Source: Limanda limanda
Lineage: Eukaryota; Chordata; Actinopteri; Pleuronectiformes; Pleuronectidae
Direction of reading: 5' to 3'
Assembly (NCBI RefSeq): GCF_963576545.1
Contig: NW_026870425.1
Coordinates: 186,001-250,000 of the forward strand
Length of the DNA stretch: 64,000 bases
Position numbers and translations under genes: made by a program. Shown in pieces: positions 23,254 through 36,985 of this stretch. The notes under the pieces are model-generated. The model was not told the origin of the DNA, ran no database searches, and was given only the letters and a program-made list of their open reading frames with translations. Position 1 is the first letter of the stretch; every line of letters starts with the position of its first letter.

Positions 23254-26200
23254 TTCCGAAAGTCGGAGAAGCTCAAGGATGGTACCGATCGATGTGCGCT
23301 ACCCCATTTAGTGGGGGTAGAGCCTACTTGCAAGTCTCTCCGACCTTCACAAAAAAAGTTATTCAAGAATATCTCTTTCTCCTATGTGCTTTCATCCCTA
23401 ACCCTAACCCTAACCCTTCCGAAAGTCGGAGAAGCTCAAGGATGGTACCGATCGATGCGCGCTACCCCATTTAGTGGGGGTCGAGCCTACTTGCAAGTCT
23501 CTCCGACCTTCACAAAAAAAGTTATTCAAGAATATCTCTTTCTCCTATGTGCTTTCATCCCTAACCCTAACCCTAACCCTTCCGAAAGTCGGAGAAGCTC
23601 AAGGATGGTACCGGTCGATGCGCGCTACCCCATTTAGTGGGGGTAGAGCCTACTTGCAAGTCTCTCCGACCTTCACAAAACAAGTTATTCAAGAATATCT
23701 CCTCAGATTTGGGGGAATTTCGTCGGTCGACCTCTTCCGAAGGTCATACAAGCTCGGGGATGGTACCAATCGATCCGCAGGACCCAAATTAGTCCAGATG
23801 CAACCACTTTCCAAGTCTCTCCGACCTTCACAAAAAAAGTTATTCAAGAATATCTCTTTCTCCTATGTGCTTTCATCCCTAACCCTAACCCTAACCCTTC
23901 CGAAAGTCGGAGAAGCTCAAGGATGGTACCGATCGATGCGCGCTACCCCATTTAGTGGGGGTAGAGCCTACTTGCAAGTCTCTCCGACCTTCACAAAAAA
24001 AGTTATTCAAGAATATCTCTTTCTCCTATGTGCTTTCATCCCTAACCCTAACCCTAACCCTTCCGAAAGTCGGAGAAGCTCAAGGATGGTACCGATCGAT
24101 GTGCGCAACCCCATTTAGTGGGGGTAGAGCCTACTTGCAAGTCTCTCCGACCTTCAAAAAAAAAGTTATTCAAGAATATCTCCTCAGATTTGGGGGAATT
24201 TCGTCGGTCGACCTCTTCCGAAGGTCGTACAAGCTCGGGGATGGTACCAATCGATCCGCAGGACCCAAATTAGTCCAGATGCAACCACTTTCCAAGTCTC
24301 TCCGACCTTCAAAAAAAAAGTTATTCAAGAATATCTCTTTCTCCTATGTGCTTTCATCCCTAACCCTAACCCTAACCCTTCCGAAAGTCGGAGAAGCTCA
24401 AGGATGGTACCGATCGATGTGCGCTACCCCATTTAGTGGGGGTAGAGCCTACTTGCAAGTCTCTCCGACCTTCACAAAAAAAGTTATTCAAGAATATCTC
24501 TTTCTCCTATGTGCTTTCATCCCTAACCCTAACCCTAACCCTTCCGAAAGTCGGAGAAGCTCAAGGATGGTACCGATCGATGCGCGCTACCCCATTTAGT
24601 GGGGGTCGAGCCTACTTGCAAGTCTCTCCGACCTTCACAAAAAAAGTTATTCAAGAATATCTCTTTCTCCTATGTGCTTTCATCCCTAACCCTAACCCTA
24701 ACCCTTCCGAAAGTCGGAGAAGCTCAAGGATGGTACCGATCGATGTGCGCAACCCCATTTAGTGGGGGTAGAGCCTACTTGCAAGTCTCTCCGACCTTCA
24801 AAAAAAAAGTTATTCAAGAATATCTCCTCAGATTTGGGGGAATTTCGTCGGTCGACCTCTTCCGAAGGTCGTACAAGCTCGGGGATGGTACCAATCGATC
24901 CGCAGGACCCAAATTAGTCCAGATGCAACCACTTTCCAAGTCTCTCCGACCTTCAAAAAAAAAGTTATTCAAGAATATCTCTTTCTCCTATGTGCTTTCA
25001 TCCCTAACCCTAACCCTAACCCTTCCGAAAGTCGGAGAAGCTCAAGGATGGTACCGATCGATGTGCGCTACCCCATTTAGTGGGGGTAGAGCCTACTTGA
25101 AAGTCTCTCCGACCTTCACAAAAAAAGTTATTCAAGAATATCTCTTTCTCCTATGTGCTTTCATCCCTAACCCTAACCCTAACCCTTCCGAAAGTCGGAG
25201 AAGCTCAAGGATGGTACCGATCGATGCGCGCTACCCCATTTAGTGGGGGTCGAGCCTACTTGCAAGTCTCTCCGACCTTCACAAAAAAAGTTATTCAAGA
25301 ATATCTCTTTCTCCTATGTGCTTTCATCCCTAACCCTAACCCTAACCCTTCCGAAAGTCGGAGAAGCTCAAGGATGGTACCGATCGATGCGCGCTACCCC
25401 ATTTAGTGGGGGTAAAGCCTACTTGCAAGTCTCTCCGACCTTCACAAAACAAGTTATTCAAGAATATCTCCTCAGATTTGGGGGAATTTCGTCGGTCGAC
25501 CTCTTCCGAAGGTCGTACAAGCTCGGGGATGGTACCAATCGATCCGCAGGACCCAAATTAGTCCAGATGCAACCACTTTCCAAGTCTCTCCGACCTTCAC
25601 AAAAAAAGTTATTCAAGAATATCTCTTTCTCCTATGTGCTTTCATCCCTAACCCTAACCCTAACCCTTCCGAAAGTCGGAGAAGCTCAAGGATGGTACCG
25701 ATCGATGCGCGCTACCCCATTTAGTGGGGGTAGAGCCTACTTGCAAGTCTCTCCGACCTTCACAAAAAAAGTTATTCAAGAATATCTCCTCAGATTTGGG
25801 GGAATTTCGTCGGTCGACCTCTTCCGAAGGTCGTACAAGCTCGGGGATGGTACCAATCGATCCGCAGGACCCAAATTAGTCCAGATGCAACCACTTTCCA
25901 AGTCTCTCCGACCTTCACAAAAAAAGTTATTCAAGAATATCTCTTTCTCCTATGTGCTTTCATCCCTAACCCTAACCCTAACCCTTCCGAAAGTCGGAGA
26001 AGCTCAAGGATGGTACCGATCGATGTGCGCTACCCCATTTAGTGGGGGTAGAGCCTACTTGCAAGTCTCTCCGACCTTCACAAAAAAAGTTATTCAAGAA
26101 TATCTCTTTCTCCTATGTGCTTTCATCCCTAACCCTAACCCTAACCCTTCCGAAAGTCGGAGAAGCTCAAGGATGGTACCGATCGATGTGCGCTACCCCA

Positions 26201-27993
26201 TTTAGTGGGGGTAGAGCCTACTTGCAAGTCTCTCCGACCTTCACAAAAAAAGTTATTCAAGAATATCTCTTTCTCCTATGTGCTTTCATCCCTAACCCTA
26301 ACCCTAACCCTTCCGAAAGTCGGAGAAGCTCAAGGATGGTACCGATCGATGCGCGCTACTCCATTTAGTGGGGGTAGAGCCTACTTGCAAGTCTCTCCGA
26401 CCTTCAAAAAAAAAGTTATTCAAGAATATCTCCTCAGATTTGGGGGAATTTCGTCGGTCGACCTCTTCCGAAGGTCGTACAAGCTCGGGGATGGTACCAA
26501 TCGATCCGCAGGACCCAAATTAGTCCAGATGCAACCACTTTCCAAGTCTCTCCGACCTTCAAAAAAAAAGTTATTCAAGAATATCTCTTTCTCCTATGTG
26601 CTTTCATCCCTAACCCTAACCCTAACCCTTCCGAAAGTCGGAGAAGCTCAAGGATGGTACCGATCGATGTGCGCTACCCCATTTAGTGGGGGTAGAGCCT
26701 ACTTGCAAGTCTCTCCGACCTTCACAAAAAAAGTTATTCAAGAATATCTCTTTCTCCTATGTGCTTTCATCCCTAACCCTAACCCTAACCCTTCCGAAAG
26801 TCGGAGAAGCTCAAGGATGGTACCTATCGGTGCGCGCTACCCCATTTAGTGGGGATCGAGCCTACTTGCAAGTCTCTCCGACCTTCACAAAAAAAGTTAT
26901 TCAAGAATATCTCTTTCTCCTATGTGCTTTCATCCCTAACCCTAACCCTAACCCTTCCGAAAGTCGGAGAAGCTCAAGGATGGTACCGATCGATGCGCGC
27001 TACCCCATTTAGTGGGGGTAGAGCCTACTTGCAAGTCTCTCCGACCTTCACAAAACAAGTTATTCAAGAATATCTCCTCAGATTTGGGGGAATTTCGTCG
27101 GTCGACCTCTTCCGAAGGTCATACAAGCTCGGGGATGGTACCAATCGATCCGCAGGACCCAAATTAGTCCAGATGCAACCACTTTCCAAGTCTCTCCGAC
27201 CTTCACAAAAAAAGTTATTCAAGAATATCTCTTTCTCCTATGTGCTTTCATCCCTAACCCTAACCCTAACCCTTCCGAAAGTCGGAGAAGCTCAAGGATG
27301 GTACCGATCGATGCGCGCTACCCCATTTAGTGGGGGTAGAGCCTACTTGCAAGTCTCTCCGACCTTCACAAAAAAAGTTATTCAAGAATATCTCTTTCTC
27401 CTATGTGCTTTCATCCCTAACCCTAACCCTAACCCTTCCGAAAGTCGGAGAAGCTCAAGGATGGTACCGATCGATGTGCGCAACCCCATTTAGTGGGGGT
27501 AGAGCCTACTTGCAAGTCTCTCCGACCTTCAAAAAAAAAGTTATTCAAGAATATCTCCTCAGATTTGGGGGAATTTCGTCGGTCGACCTCTTCCGAAGGT
27601 CGTACAAGCTCGGGGATGGTACCAATCGATCCGCAGGACCCAAATTAGTCCAGATGCAACCACTTTCCAAGTCTCTCCGACCTTCAAAAAAAAAGTTATT
27701 CAAGAATATCTCTTTCTCCTATGTGCTTTCATCCCTAACCCTAACCCTAACCCTTCCGAAAGTCGGAGAAGCTCAAGGATGGTACCGATCGATGTGCGCT
27801 ACCCCATTTAGTGGGGGTAGAGCCTACTTGCAAGTCTCTCCGACCTTCACAAAAAAAGTTATTCAAGAATATCTCTTTCTCCTATGTGCTTTCATCCCTA
27901 ACCCTAACCCTAACCCTTCCGAAAGTCGGAGAAGCTCAAGGATGGTACCGATCGATGCGCGCTACCCCATTTAGTGGGGGTCGAGCCTACTTG

Positions 27994-28792
27994 CAAGTCT
28001 CTCCGACCTTCACAAAAAAAGTTATTCAAGAATATCTCTTTCTCCTATGTGCTTTCATCCCTAACCCTAACCCTAACCCTTCCGAAAGTCGGAGAAGCTC
28101 AAGGATGGTACCGATCGATGCGCGCTACCCCATTTAGTGGGGGTAAAGCCTACTTGCAAGTCTCTCCGACCTTCACAAAACAAGTTATTCAAGAATATCT
28201 CCTCAGATTTGGGGGAATTTCGTCGGTCGACCTCTTCCGAAGGTCGTACAAGCTCGGGGATGGTACCAATCGATCCGCAGGACCCAAATTAGTCCAGATG
28301 CAACCACTTTCCAAGTCTCTCCGACCTTCACAAAAAAAGTTATTCAAGAATATCTCTTTCTCCTATGTGCTTTCATCCCTAACCCTAACCCTAACCCTTC
28401 CGAAAGTCGGAGAAGCTCAAGGATGGTACCGATCGATGCGCGCTACCCCATTTAGTGGGGGTAGAGCCTACTTGCAAGTCTCTCCGACCTTCACAAAAAA
28501 AGTTATTCAAGAATATCTCCTCAGATTTGGGGGAATTTCGTCGGTCGACCTCTTCCGAAGGTCGTACAAGCTCGGGGATGGTACCAATCGATCCGCAGGA
28601 CCCAAATTAGTCCAGATGCAACCACTTTCCAAGTCTCTCCGACCTTCACAAAAAAAGTTATTCAAGAATATCTCTTTCTCCTATGTGCTTTCATCCCTAA
28701 CCCTAACCCTAACCCTTCCGAAAGTCGGAGAAGCTCAAGGATGGTACCGATCGATGTGCGCTACCCCATTTAGTGGGGGTAGAGCCTACTTG
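27994..28792 (+). repeat. 799-bp tandem duplication, copy 1
   Basis: Five monomers: A 27994 (ends GGGGGTAAAG), B 28157 (AAAACAAG), A 28312, B 28475, A 28630 (ends GATGTGCGC). Confidence 0.9.
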
Positions 28793-29591
28793 CAAGTCTC
28801 TCCGACCTTCACAAAAAAAGTTATTCAAGAATATCTCTTTCTCCTATGTGCTTTCATCCCTAACCCTAACCCTAACCCTTCCGAAAGTCGGAGAAGCTCA
28901 AGGATGGTACCGATCGATGCGCGCTACCCCATTTAGTGGGGGTAAAGCCTACTTGCAAGTCTCTCCGACCTTCACAAAACAAGTTATTCAAGAATATCTC
29001 CTCAGATTTGGGGGAATTTCGTCGGTCGACCTCTTCCGAAGGTCGTACAAGCTCGGGGATGGTACCAATCGATCCGCAGGACCCAAATTAGTCCAGATGC
29101 AACCACTTTCCAAGTCTCTCCGACCTTCACAAAAAAAGTTATTCAAGAATATCTCTTTCTCCTATGTGCTTTCATCCCTAACCCTAACCCTAACCCTTCC
29201 GAAAGTCGGAGAAGCTCAAGGATGGTACCGATCGATGCGCGCTACCCCATTTAGTGGGGGTAGAGCCTACTTGCAAGTCTCTCCGACCTTCACAAAAAAA
29301 GTTATTCAAGAATATCTCCTCAGATTTGGGGGAATTTCGTCGGTCGACCTCTTCCGAAGGTCGTACAAGCTCGGGGATGGTACCAATCGATCCGCAGGAC
29401 CCAAATTAGTCCAGATGCAACCACTTTTCAAGTCTCTCCGACCTTCACAAAAAAAGTTATTCAAGAATATCTCTTTCTCCTATGTGCTTTCATCCCTAAC
29501 CCTAACCCTAACCCTTCCGAAAGTCGGAGAAGCTCAAGGATGGTACCGATCGATGTGCGCTACCCCATTTAGTGGGGGTAGAGCCTACTTG
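28793..29591 (+). repeat. 799-bp tandem duplication, copy 2
   Basis: Same five monomers as the preceding 799 bp: A 28793, B 28956, A 29111, B 29274, A 29429, with the same GGGGGTAAAG, AAAACAAG and GATGTGCGC markers. The one visible difference is CTTTTCAAG at the boundary before 29429. Confidence 0.9.
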
Positions 29592-30235
29592 CAAGTCTCT
29601 CCGACCTTCACAAAAAAAGTTATTCAAGAATATCTCTTTCTCCTATGTGCTTTCATCCCTAACCCTAACCCTAACCCTTCCGAAAGTCGGAGAAGCTCAA
29701 GGATGGTACCGATCGATGCGCGCTACCCCATTTAGTGGGGGTAGAGCCTACTTGCAAGTCTCTCCGACCTTCACAAAAAACGTTATTCAAGAATATCTCT
29801 TTCTCCTATGTGCTTTCATCCCTAACCCTAACCCTAACCCTTCCGAAAGTCGGAGAAGCTCAAGGATGGTACCGATCGATGCGCGCTACTCCATTTAGTG
29901 GGGGTAGAGCCTACTTGCAAGTCTCTCCGACCTTCACAAAAAAAGTTATTCAAGAATATCTCTTTCTCCTATGTGCTTTCATCCCTAACCCTAACCCTAA
30001 CCCTTCCGAAAGTCGGAGAAGCTCAAGGATGGTACCGATCGATGCGCGCTACCCCATTTAGTGGGGGTAGAGCCTACTTGCAAGTCTCTCCGACCTTCAC
30101 AAAACAAGTTATTCAAGAATATCTCCTCAGATTTGGGGGAATTTCGTCGGTCGACCTCTTCCGAAGGTCGTACAAGCTCGGGGATGGTACCAATCGATCC
30201 GCAGGACCCAAATTAGTCCAGATGCAACCACTTTT

Positions 30236-31213
30236 CAAGTCTCTCCGACCTTCACAAAAAAAGTTATTCAAGAATATCTCTTTCTCCTATGTGCTTTCAT
30301 CCCTAACCCTAACCCTAACCCTTCCGAAAGTCGGAGAAGCTCAAGGATGGTACCGATCGATGTGCGCTACCCCATTTAGTGGGGGTAGAGCCTACTTGCA
30401 AGTCTCTCCGACCTTCACAAAAAAAGTTATTCAAGAATATCTCTTTCTCCTATGTGCTTTCATCCCTAACCCTAACCCTAACCCTTCCGAAAGTCGGAGA
30501 AGCTCAAGGATGGTACCGATCGATGCGCGCTACCCCATTTAGTGGGGGTAGAGCCTACTTGCAAGTCTCTCCGACCTTCACAAAAAAAGTTATTCAAGAA
30601 TATCTCTTTCTCCTATGTGCTTTCATCCCTAACCCTAACCCTAACCCTTCCGAAAGTCGGAGAAGCTCAAGGATGGTACCGATCGATGCGCGCTACCCCA
30701 TTTAGTGGGGGTAGAGCCTACTTGCAAGTCTCTCCGACCTTCACAAAAAAAGTTATTCAAGAATATCTCTTTCTCCTATGTGCTTTCATCCCTAACCCTA
30801 ACCCTAACCCTTCCGAAAGTCGGAGAAGCTCAAGGATGGTACCGATCGATGCGCGCTACCCCATTTAGTGGGGGTAGAGCCTACTTGCAAGTCTCTCCGA
30901 CCTTCACAAAAAAAGTTATTCAAGAATATCTCTTTCTCCTATGTGCTTTCATCCCTAACCCTAACCCTAACCCTTCCGAAAGTCGGAGAAGCTCAAGGAT
31001 GGTACCGATCGATGCGCGCTACCCCATTTAGTGGGGGTAGAGCCTACTTGCAAGTCTCTCCGACCTTCACAAAAAAAGTTATTCAAGAATATCTCTTTCT
31101 CCTATGTGCTTTCATCCCTAACCCTAACCCTAACCCTTCCGAAAGTCGGAGAAGCTCAAGGATGGTACCGATCGATGCGCGCTACCCCATTTAGTGGGGG
31201 TAGAGCCTACTTG
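30236..31213 (+). repeat. Run of six consecutive A monomers
   Basis: A monomers at 30236, 30399, 30562, 30725, 30888 and 31051 follow each other without B. The last five are nearly consensus and nearly identical. Here the telomere-like motif recurs strictly every 163 bp. Confidence 0.95.
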
Positions 31214-31849
31214 CAAGTCTCTCCGACCTTCACAAAAAAAGTTATTCAAGAATATCTCCTCAGATTTGGGGGAATTTCGTCGGTCGACCTCTTCCGAAGG
31301 TCGTACAAGCTCGGGGATGGTACCAATCGATCCGCAGGACCCAAATTAGTCCAGATGCAACCACTTTCCAAGTCTCTCCGACCTTCACAAAAAAAGTTAT
31401 TCAAGAATATCTCTTTCTCCTATGTGCTTTCATCCCTAACCCTAACCCTAACCCTTCCGAAAGTCGGAGAAGCTCGGGGATGGTACCGATCGATGCGCGC
31501 TACCCCATTTAGTGGGGGTAGAGCCTACTTGCAAGTCTCTCCGACCTTCACAAAAAAAGTTATTCAAGAATATCTCTTTCTCCTATGTGCTTTCATCCCT
31601 AACCCTAACCCTAACCCTTCCGAAAGTCGGAGAAGCTCAAGGATGGTACCGATCGATGCGCGCTACCCCATTTAGTGGGGGTAGAGCCTACTTGCAAGTC
31701 TCTCCGACCTTCACAAAAAAAGTTATTCAAGAATATCTCCTCAGATTTGGGGGAATTTCGTCGGTCGACCTCTTCCGAAGGTCGTACAAGCTCGGGGATG
31801 GTACCAATCGATCCGCAGGACCCAAATTAGTCCAGATGCAACCACTTTC

Positions 31850-32990
31850 CAAGTCTCTCCGACCTTCACAAAAAAAGTTATTCAAGAATATCTCTTTCTC
31901 CTATGTGCTTTCATCCCTAACCCTAACCCTAACCCTTCCGAAAGTCGGAGAAGCTCGGGGATGGTACCGATCGATGCGCGCTACCCCATTTAGTGGGGGT
32001 AGAGCCTACTTGCAAGTCTCTCCGACCTTCACGAAAAAAGTTATTCAAGAATATCTCTTTCTCCTATGTGCTTTCATCCCTAACCCTAACCCTAACCCTT
32101 CCGAAAGTCGGAGAAGCTCAAGGATGGTACCGATCGATGCGCGCTACCCCATTTAGTGGGGGTAGAGCCTACTTGCAAGTCTCTCCGACCTTCACAAAAA
32201 AAGTTATTCAAGAATATCTCTTTCTCCTATGTGCTTTCATCCCTAACCCTAACCCTAACCCTTCCGAAAGTCGGAGAAGCTCAAGGATGGTACCGATCGA
32301 TGCGCGCTACCCCATTTAGTGGGGGTAGAGCCTACTTGCAAGTCTCTCCGACCTTCACAAAAAAAGTTATTCAAGAATATCTCTTTCTCCTATGTGCTTT
32401 CATCCCTAACCCTAACCCTAACCCTTCCGAAAGTCGGAGAAGCTCAAGGATGGTACCGATCGATGCGCGCTACCCCATTTAGTGGGGGTAGAGCCTACTT
32501 GCAAGTCTCTCCGACCTTCACAAAAAAAGTTATTCAAGAATATCTCTTTCTCCTATGTGCTTTCATCCCTAACCCTAACCCTAACCCTTCCGAAAGTCGG
32601 AGAAGCTCAAGGATGGTACCGATCGATGCGCGCTCCCCCATTTAGTGGGGGTAGAGCCTACTTGCAAGTCTCTCCGACCTTCACAAAAAAAGTTATTCAA
32701 GAATATCTCTTTCTCCTATGTGCTTTCATCCCTAACCCTAACCCTAACCCTTCCGAAAGTCGGAGAAGCTCAAGGATGGTACCGATCGATGCGCGCTACC
32801 CCATTTAGTGGGGGTAGAGCCTACTTGCAAGTCTCTCCGACCTTCACAAAAAAAGTTATTCAAGAATATCTCTTTCTCCTATGTGCTTTCATCCCTAACC
32901 CTAACCCTAACCCTTCCGAAAGTCGGAGAAGCTCAAGGATGGTACCGATCGATGCGCGCTACCCCATTTAGTGGGGGTAGAGCCTACTTG
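31850..32990 (+). repeat. Run of seven consecutive A monomers
   Basis: A monomers at 31850, 32013, 32176, 32339, 32502, 32665 and 32828 form the longest B-free stretch in the window. Private changes are CACGAAAAAAG in the 32013 head and GCGCTCCCC in the 32502 tail. Confidence 0.95.
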
Positions 32991-35077
32991 CAAGTCTCTC
33001 CGACCTTCACAAAAAAAGTTATTCAAGAATATCTCCTCAGATTTGGGGGAATTTCGTCGGTCGACCTCTTCCGAAGGTCGTACAAGCTCGGGGATGGTAC
33101 CAATCGATCCGCAGGACCCAAATTAGTCCAGATGCAACCACTTTCCAAGTCTCTCCGACCTTCACAAAAAAAGTTATTCAAGAATATCTCTTTCTCCTAT
33201 GTGCTTTCATCCCTAACCCTAACCCTAACCCTTCCGAAAGTCGGAGAAGCTCGGGGATGGTACCGATCGATGCGCGCTACCCCATTTAGTGGGGGTAGAG
33301 CCTACTTGCAAGTCTCTCCGACCTTCACAAAAAAAGTTATTCAAGAATATCTCTTTCTCCTATGTGCTTTCATCCCTAACCCTAACCCTAACCCTTCCGA
33401 AAGTCGGAGAAGCTCAAGGATGGTACCGATCGATGCGCGCTACCCCATTTAGTGGGGGTAGAGCCTACTTGCAAGTCTCTCCGACCTTCACAAAAAAAGT
33501 TATTCAAGAATATCTCCTCAGATTTGGGGGAATTTCGTCGGTCGACCTCTTCCGAAGGTCGTACAAGCTCGGGGATGGTACCAATCGATCCGCAGGACCC
33601 AAATTAGTCCAGATGCAACCACTTTCCAAGTCTCTCCGACCTTCACAAAAAAAGTTATTCAAGAATATCTCTTTCTCCTATGTGCTTTCATCCCTAACCC
33701 TAACCCTAACCCTTCCGAAAGTCGGAGAAGCTCGGGGATGGTACCGATCGATGCGCGCTACCCCATTTAGTGGGGGTAGAGCCTACTTGCAAGTCTCTCC
33801 GACCTTCACAAAAAAAGTTATTCAAGAATATCTCTTTCTCCTATGTGCTTTCATCCCTAACCCTAACCCTAACCCTTCCGAAAGTCGGAGAAGCTCAAGG
33901 ATGGTACTGATCGATGCGCGCTACCCCATTTAGTGGGGGTAGAGCCTACTTGCAAGTCTCTCCGACCTTCACAAAAAAAGTTATTCAAGAATATCTCTTT
34001 CTCCTATGTGCTTTCATCCCTAACCCTAACCCTAACCCATCCGAAAGTCGGAGAAGCTCAAGGATGGTACCGATCGATGCGCGCTACCCCATTTAGTGGG
34101 GGTAGAGCCTACTTGCAAGTCTCTCCGACCTTCACAAAAAAAGTTATTCAAGAATATCTCCTCAGATTTGGGGGAATTTCGTCGGTCGACCTCTTCCGAA
34201 GGTCGTACAAGCTCGGGGATGGTACCAATCGATCCGCAGGACCCAAATTAGTCCAGATGCAACCACTTTCCAAGTCTCTCCGACCTTCACAAAAAAAGTT
34301 ATTCAAGAATATCTCTTTCTCCTATGTGCTTTCATCCCTAACCCTAACCCTAACCCTTCCGAAAGTCGGAGAAGCTCGGGGATGGTACCGATCGATGCGC
34401 GCTACCCCATTTAGTGGGGGTAGAGCCTACTTGCAAGTCTCTCCGACCTTCAAAAAAAAAGTTATTCAAGAATATCTCTTTCTCCTATGTGCTTTCATCC
34501 CTAACCCTAACCCTAACCCTTCCGAAAGTCGGAGAAGCTCAAGGATGGTACCGATCGATGCGCGCTACCCCATTTAGTGGGGGTAGAGCCTACTTGCAAG
34601 TCTCTCCGACCTTCACAAAAAAAGTTATTCAAGAATATCTCTTTCTCCTATGTGCTTTCATCCCTAACCCTAACCCTAACCCTTCCGAAAGTCGGAGAAG
34701 CTCAAGGATGGTACTGATCGATGCGCGCTACCCCATTTAGTGGGGGTAGAGCCTACTTGCAAGTCTCTCCGACCTTCACAAAAAAAGTTATTCAAGAATA
34801 TCTCCTCAGATTTGGGGGAATTTCGTCGGTCGACCTCTTCCGAAGGTCGTACAAGCTCGGGGATGGTACCAATCGATCTGCAGGACCCAAATTAGTCCAG
34901 ATGCAACCACTTTCCAAGTCTCTCCGACCTTCAAAAAAAAAGTTATTCAAGAATATCTCTTTCTCCTATGTGCTTTCATCCCTAACCCTAACCCTAACCC
35001 TTCCGAAAGTCGGAGAAGCTCAAGGATGGTACCGATCGATGCGCGCTACCCCATTTAGTGGGGGTAGAGCCTACTTG

Positions 35078-35387
35078 CAAGTCTCTCCGACCTTCACAAA
35101 AAAAGTTATTCAAGAATATCTCCTCAGATTTGGGGGAATTTCGTCGGTCGACCTCTTCCAAAGGTCGTACAAGCTCGGGGATGGTACCAATCGATCCGCA
35201 GGACCCAAATTAGTCCAGATGCAACCACTTTCCAAGTCTCTCCGACCTTCACAAAAAAAGTTATTCAAGAATATCTCCTCAGATTTGGGGGAATTTCGTC
35301 GGTCGACCTCTTCCGAAGGTCGTACAAGCTCGGGGATGGTACCAATCGATCCGCAGGACCCAAATTAGTCCAGATGCAACCACTTTC
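35078..35387 (+). repeat. B-B tandem pair 1
   Basis: Two B monomers (35078, 35233) are directly adjacent, an arrangement not seen before this point. The first has CTTCCAAAGG, the second the normal CTTCCGAAGG. Confidence 0.95.
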
Positions 35388-36512
35388 CAAGTCTCTCCGA
35401 CCTTCACAAAAAAAGTTATTCAAGAATATCTCTTTCTCCTATGTGCTTTCATCCCTAACCCTAACCCTAACCCTTCCGAAAGTTGGAGAAGCTCGGGGAT
35501 GGTACCGATCGATGCGCGCTACCCCATTTAGTGGGGGTAGAGCCTACTTGCAAGTCTCTCCGACCTTCACAAAAAAAGTTATTCAAGAATATCTCTTTCT
35601 CCTATGTGCTTTCATCCCTAACCCTAACCCTAACCCTTCCGAAAGTCGGAGAAGCTCAAGGATGGTACCGATCGATGCGCGCTACCCCATTTAGTGGGGG
35701 TAGAGCCTACTTGCAAGTCTCTCCGACCTTCACAAAAAAAGTTATTCAAGAATATCTCCTCAGATTTGGGGGAATTTCGTCGGTCGACCTCTTCCGAAGG
35801 TCGTACAAGCTCGGGGATGGTACCAATCGATCCGCAGGACCCAAATTAGTCCAGATGCAACCACTTTCCAAGTCTCTCCGACCTTCACAAAAAAAGTTAT
35901 TCAAGAATATCTCTTTCTCCTATGTGCTTTCATCCCTAACCCTAACCCTAACCCTTCCGAAAGTCGGAGAAGCTCAAGGATGGTACCGATCGATGCGCGC
36001 TACCCCATTTAGTGGGGGTAGAGCCTACTTGCAAGTCTCTCCGACCTTCACAAAAAAAGTTATTCAAGAATATCTCTTTCTCCTATGTGCTTTCATCCCT
36101 AACCCTAACCCTAACCCTTCCGAAAGTCGGAGAAGCTCAAGGATGGTACTGATCGATGCGCGCTACCCCATTTAGTGGGGGTAGAGCCTACTTGCAAGTC
36201 TCTCCGACCTTCACAAAAAAAGTTATTCAAGAATATCTCCTCAGATTTGGGGGAATTTCGTCGGTCGACCTCTTCCGAAGGTCGTACAAGCTCGGGGATG
36301 GTACCAATCGATCTGCAGGACCCAAATTAGTCCAGATGCAACCACTTTCCAAGTCTCTCCGACCTTCAAAAAAAAAGTTATTCAAGAATATCTCTTTCTC
36401 CTATGTGCTTTCATCCCTAACCCTAACCCTAACCCTTCCGAAAGTCGGAGAAGCTCAAGGATGGTACCGATCGATGCGCGCTACCCCATTTAGTGGGGGT
36501 AGAGCCTACTTG

Positions 36513-36822
36513 CAAGTCTCTCCGACCTTCACAAAAAAAGTTATTCAAGAATATCTCCTCAGATTTGGGGGAATTTCGTCGGTCGACCTCTTCCAAAGGT
36601 CGTACAAGCTCGGGGATGGTACCAATCGATCCGCAGGACCCAAATTAGTCCAGATGCAACCACTTTCCAAGTCTCTCCGACCTTCACAAAAAAAGTTATT
36701 CAAGAATATCTCCTCAGATTTGGGGGAATTTCGTCGGTCGACCTCTTCCGAAGGTCGTACAAGCTCGGGGATGGTACCAATCGATCCGCAGGACCCAAAT
36801 TAGTCCAGATGCAACCACTTTC
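36513..36822 (+). repeat. B-B tandem pair 2
   Basis: B monomers 36513 (CTTCCAAAGG) and 36668 are adjacent, inside HOR III copy 1. Confidence 0.95.
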
Positions 36823-36985
36823 CAAGTCTCTCCGACCTTCACAAAAAAAGTTATTCAAGAATATCTCTTTCTCCTATGTGCTTTCATCCCTAACCCTAAC
36901 CCTAACCCTTCCGAAAGTTGGAGAAGCTCGGGGATGGTACCGATCGATGCGCGCTACCCCATTTAGTGGGGGTAGAGCCTACTTG

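Larger units (their letters stand above)
21399..30235 (+). repeat. Mosaic block rich in 9-A and AAAACAAG variants
   Basis: Order: A2B, A3B, A3B, A3B, A2B, A3B, A3B, AB, A3B, A3B, A2B, A3B, AB, A2B, AB, A4B. B monomers start at 21725, 22369, 23013, 23657, 24138, 24782, 25426, 25744, 26388, 27032, 27513, 28157, 28475, 28956, 29274 and 30081. A recurrent module starts at 21562, 22850, 23975, 24619, 26225 and 27350, usually: A ending GTGCGCAACCCC, B with 9-A tract, A with 9-A tract, A ending GGGGGTCGAG. Segment 24619-26224 recurs at 27350-28955 (offset 2,731 bp). The block looks like the product of repeated unequal exchange at monomer boundaries. Confidence 0.9.
31214..35550 (+). repeat. Mosaic block where B-type tails first appear in A
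   Basis: Order: B 31214, A2B (31369-31849), A7B (31850-33145), A2B, A3B, A3B, AB (34915-35232), B 35233, A 35388. From 31369 on, many A monomers read GCTCGGGGATGG, the B form, instead of GCTCAAGGATGG. These are mainly A monomers that directly follow a B (31369, 31850, 33146, 33627, 34271, 35388). The block also introduces GGTACTGATC (33790, 34597), CCCATCCG (33953) and a PstI-bearing B (34760), which dominate the rest of the window. Confidence 0.9.
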
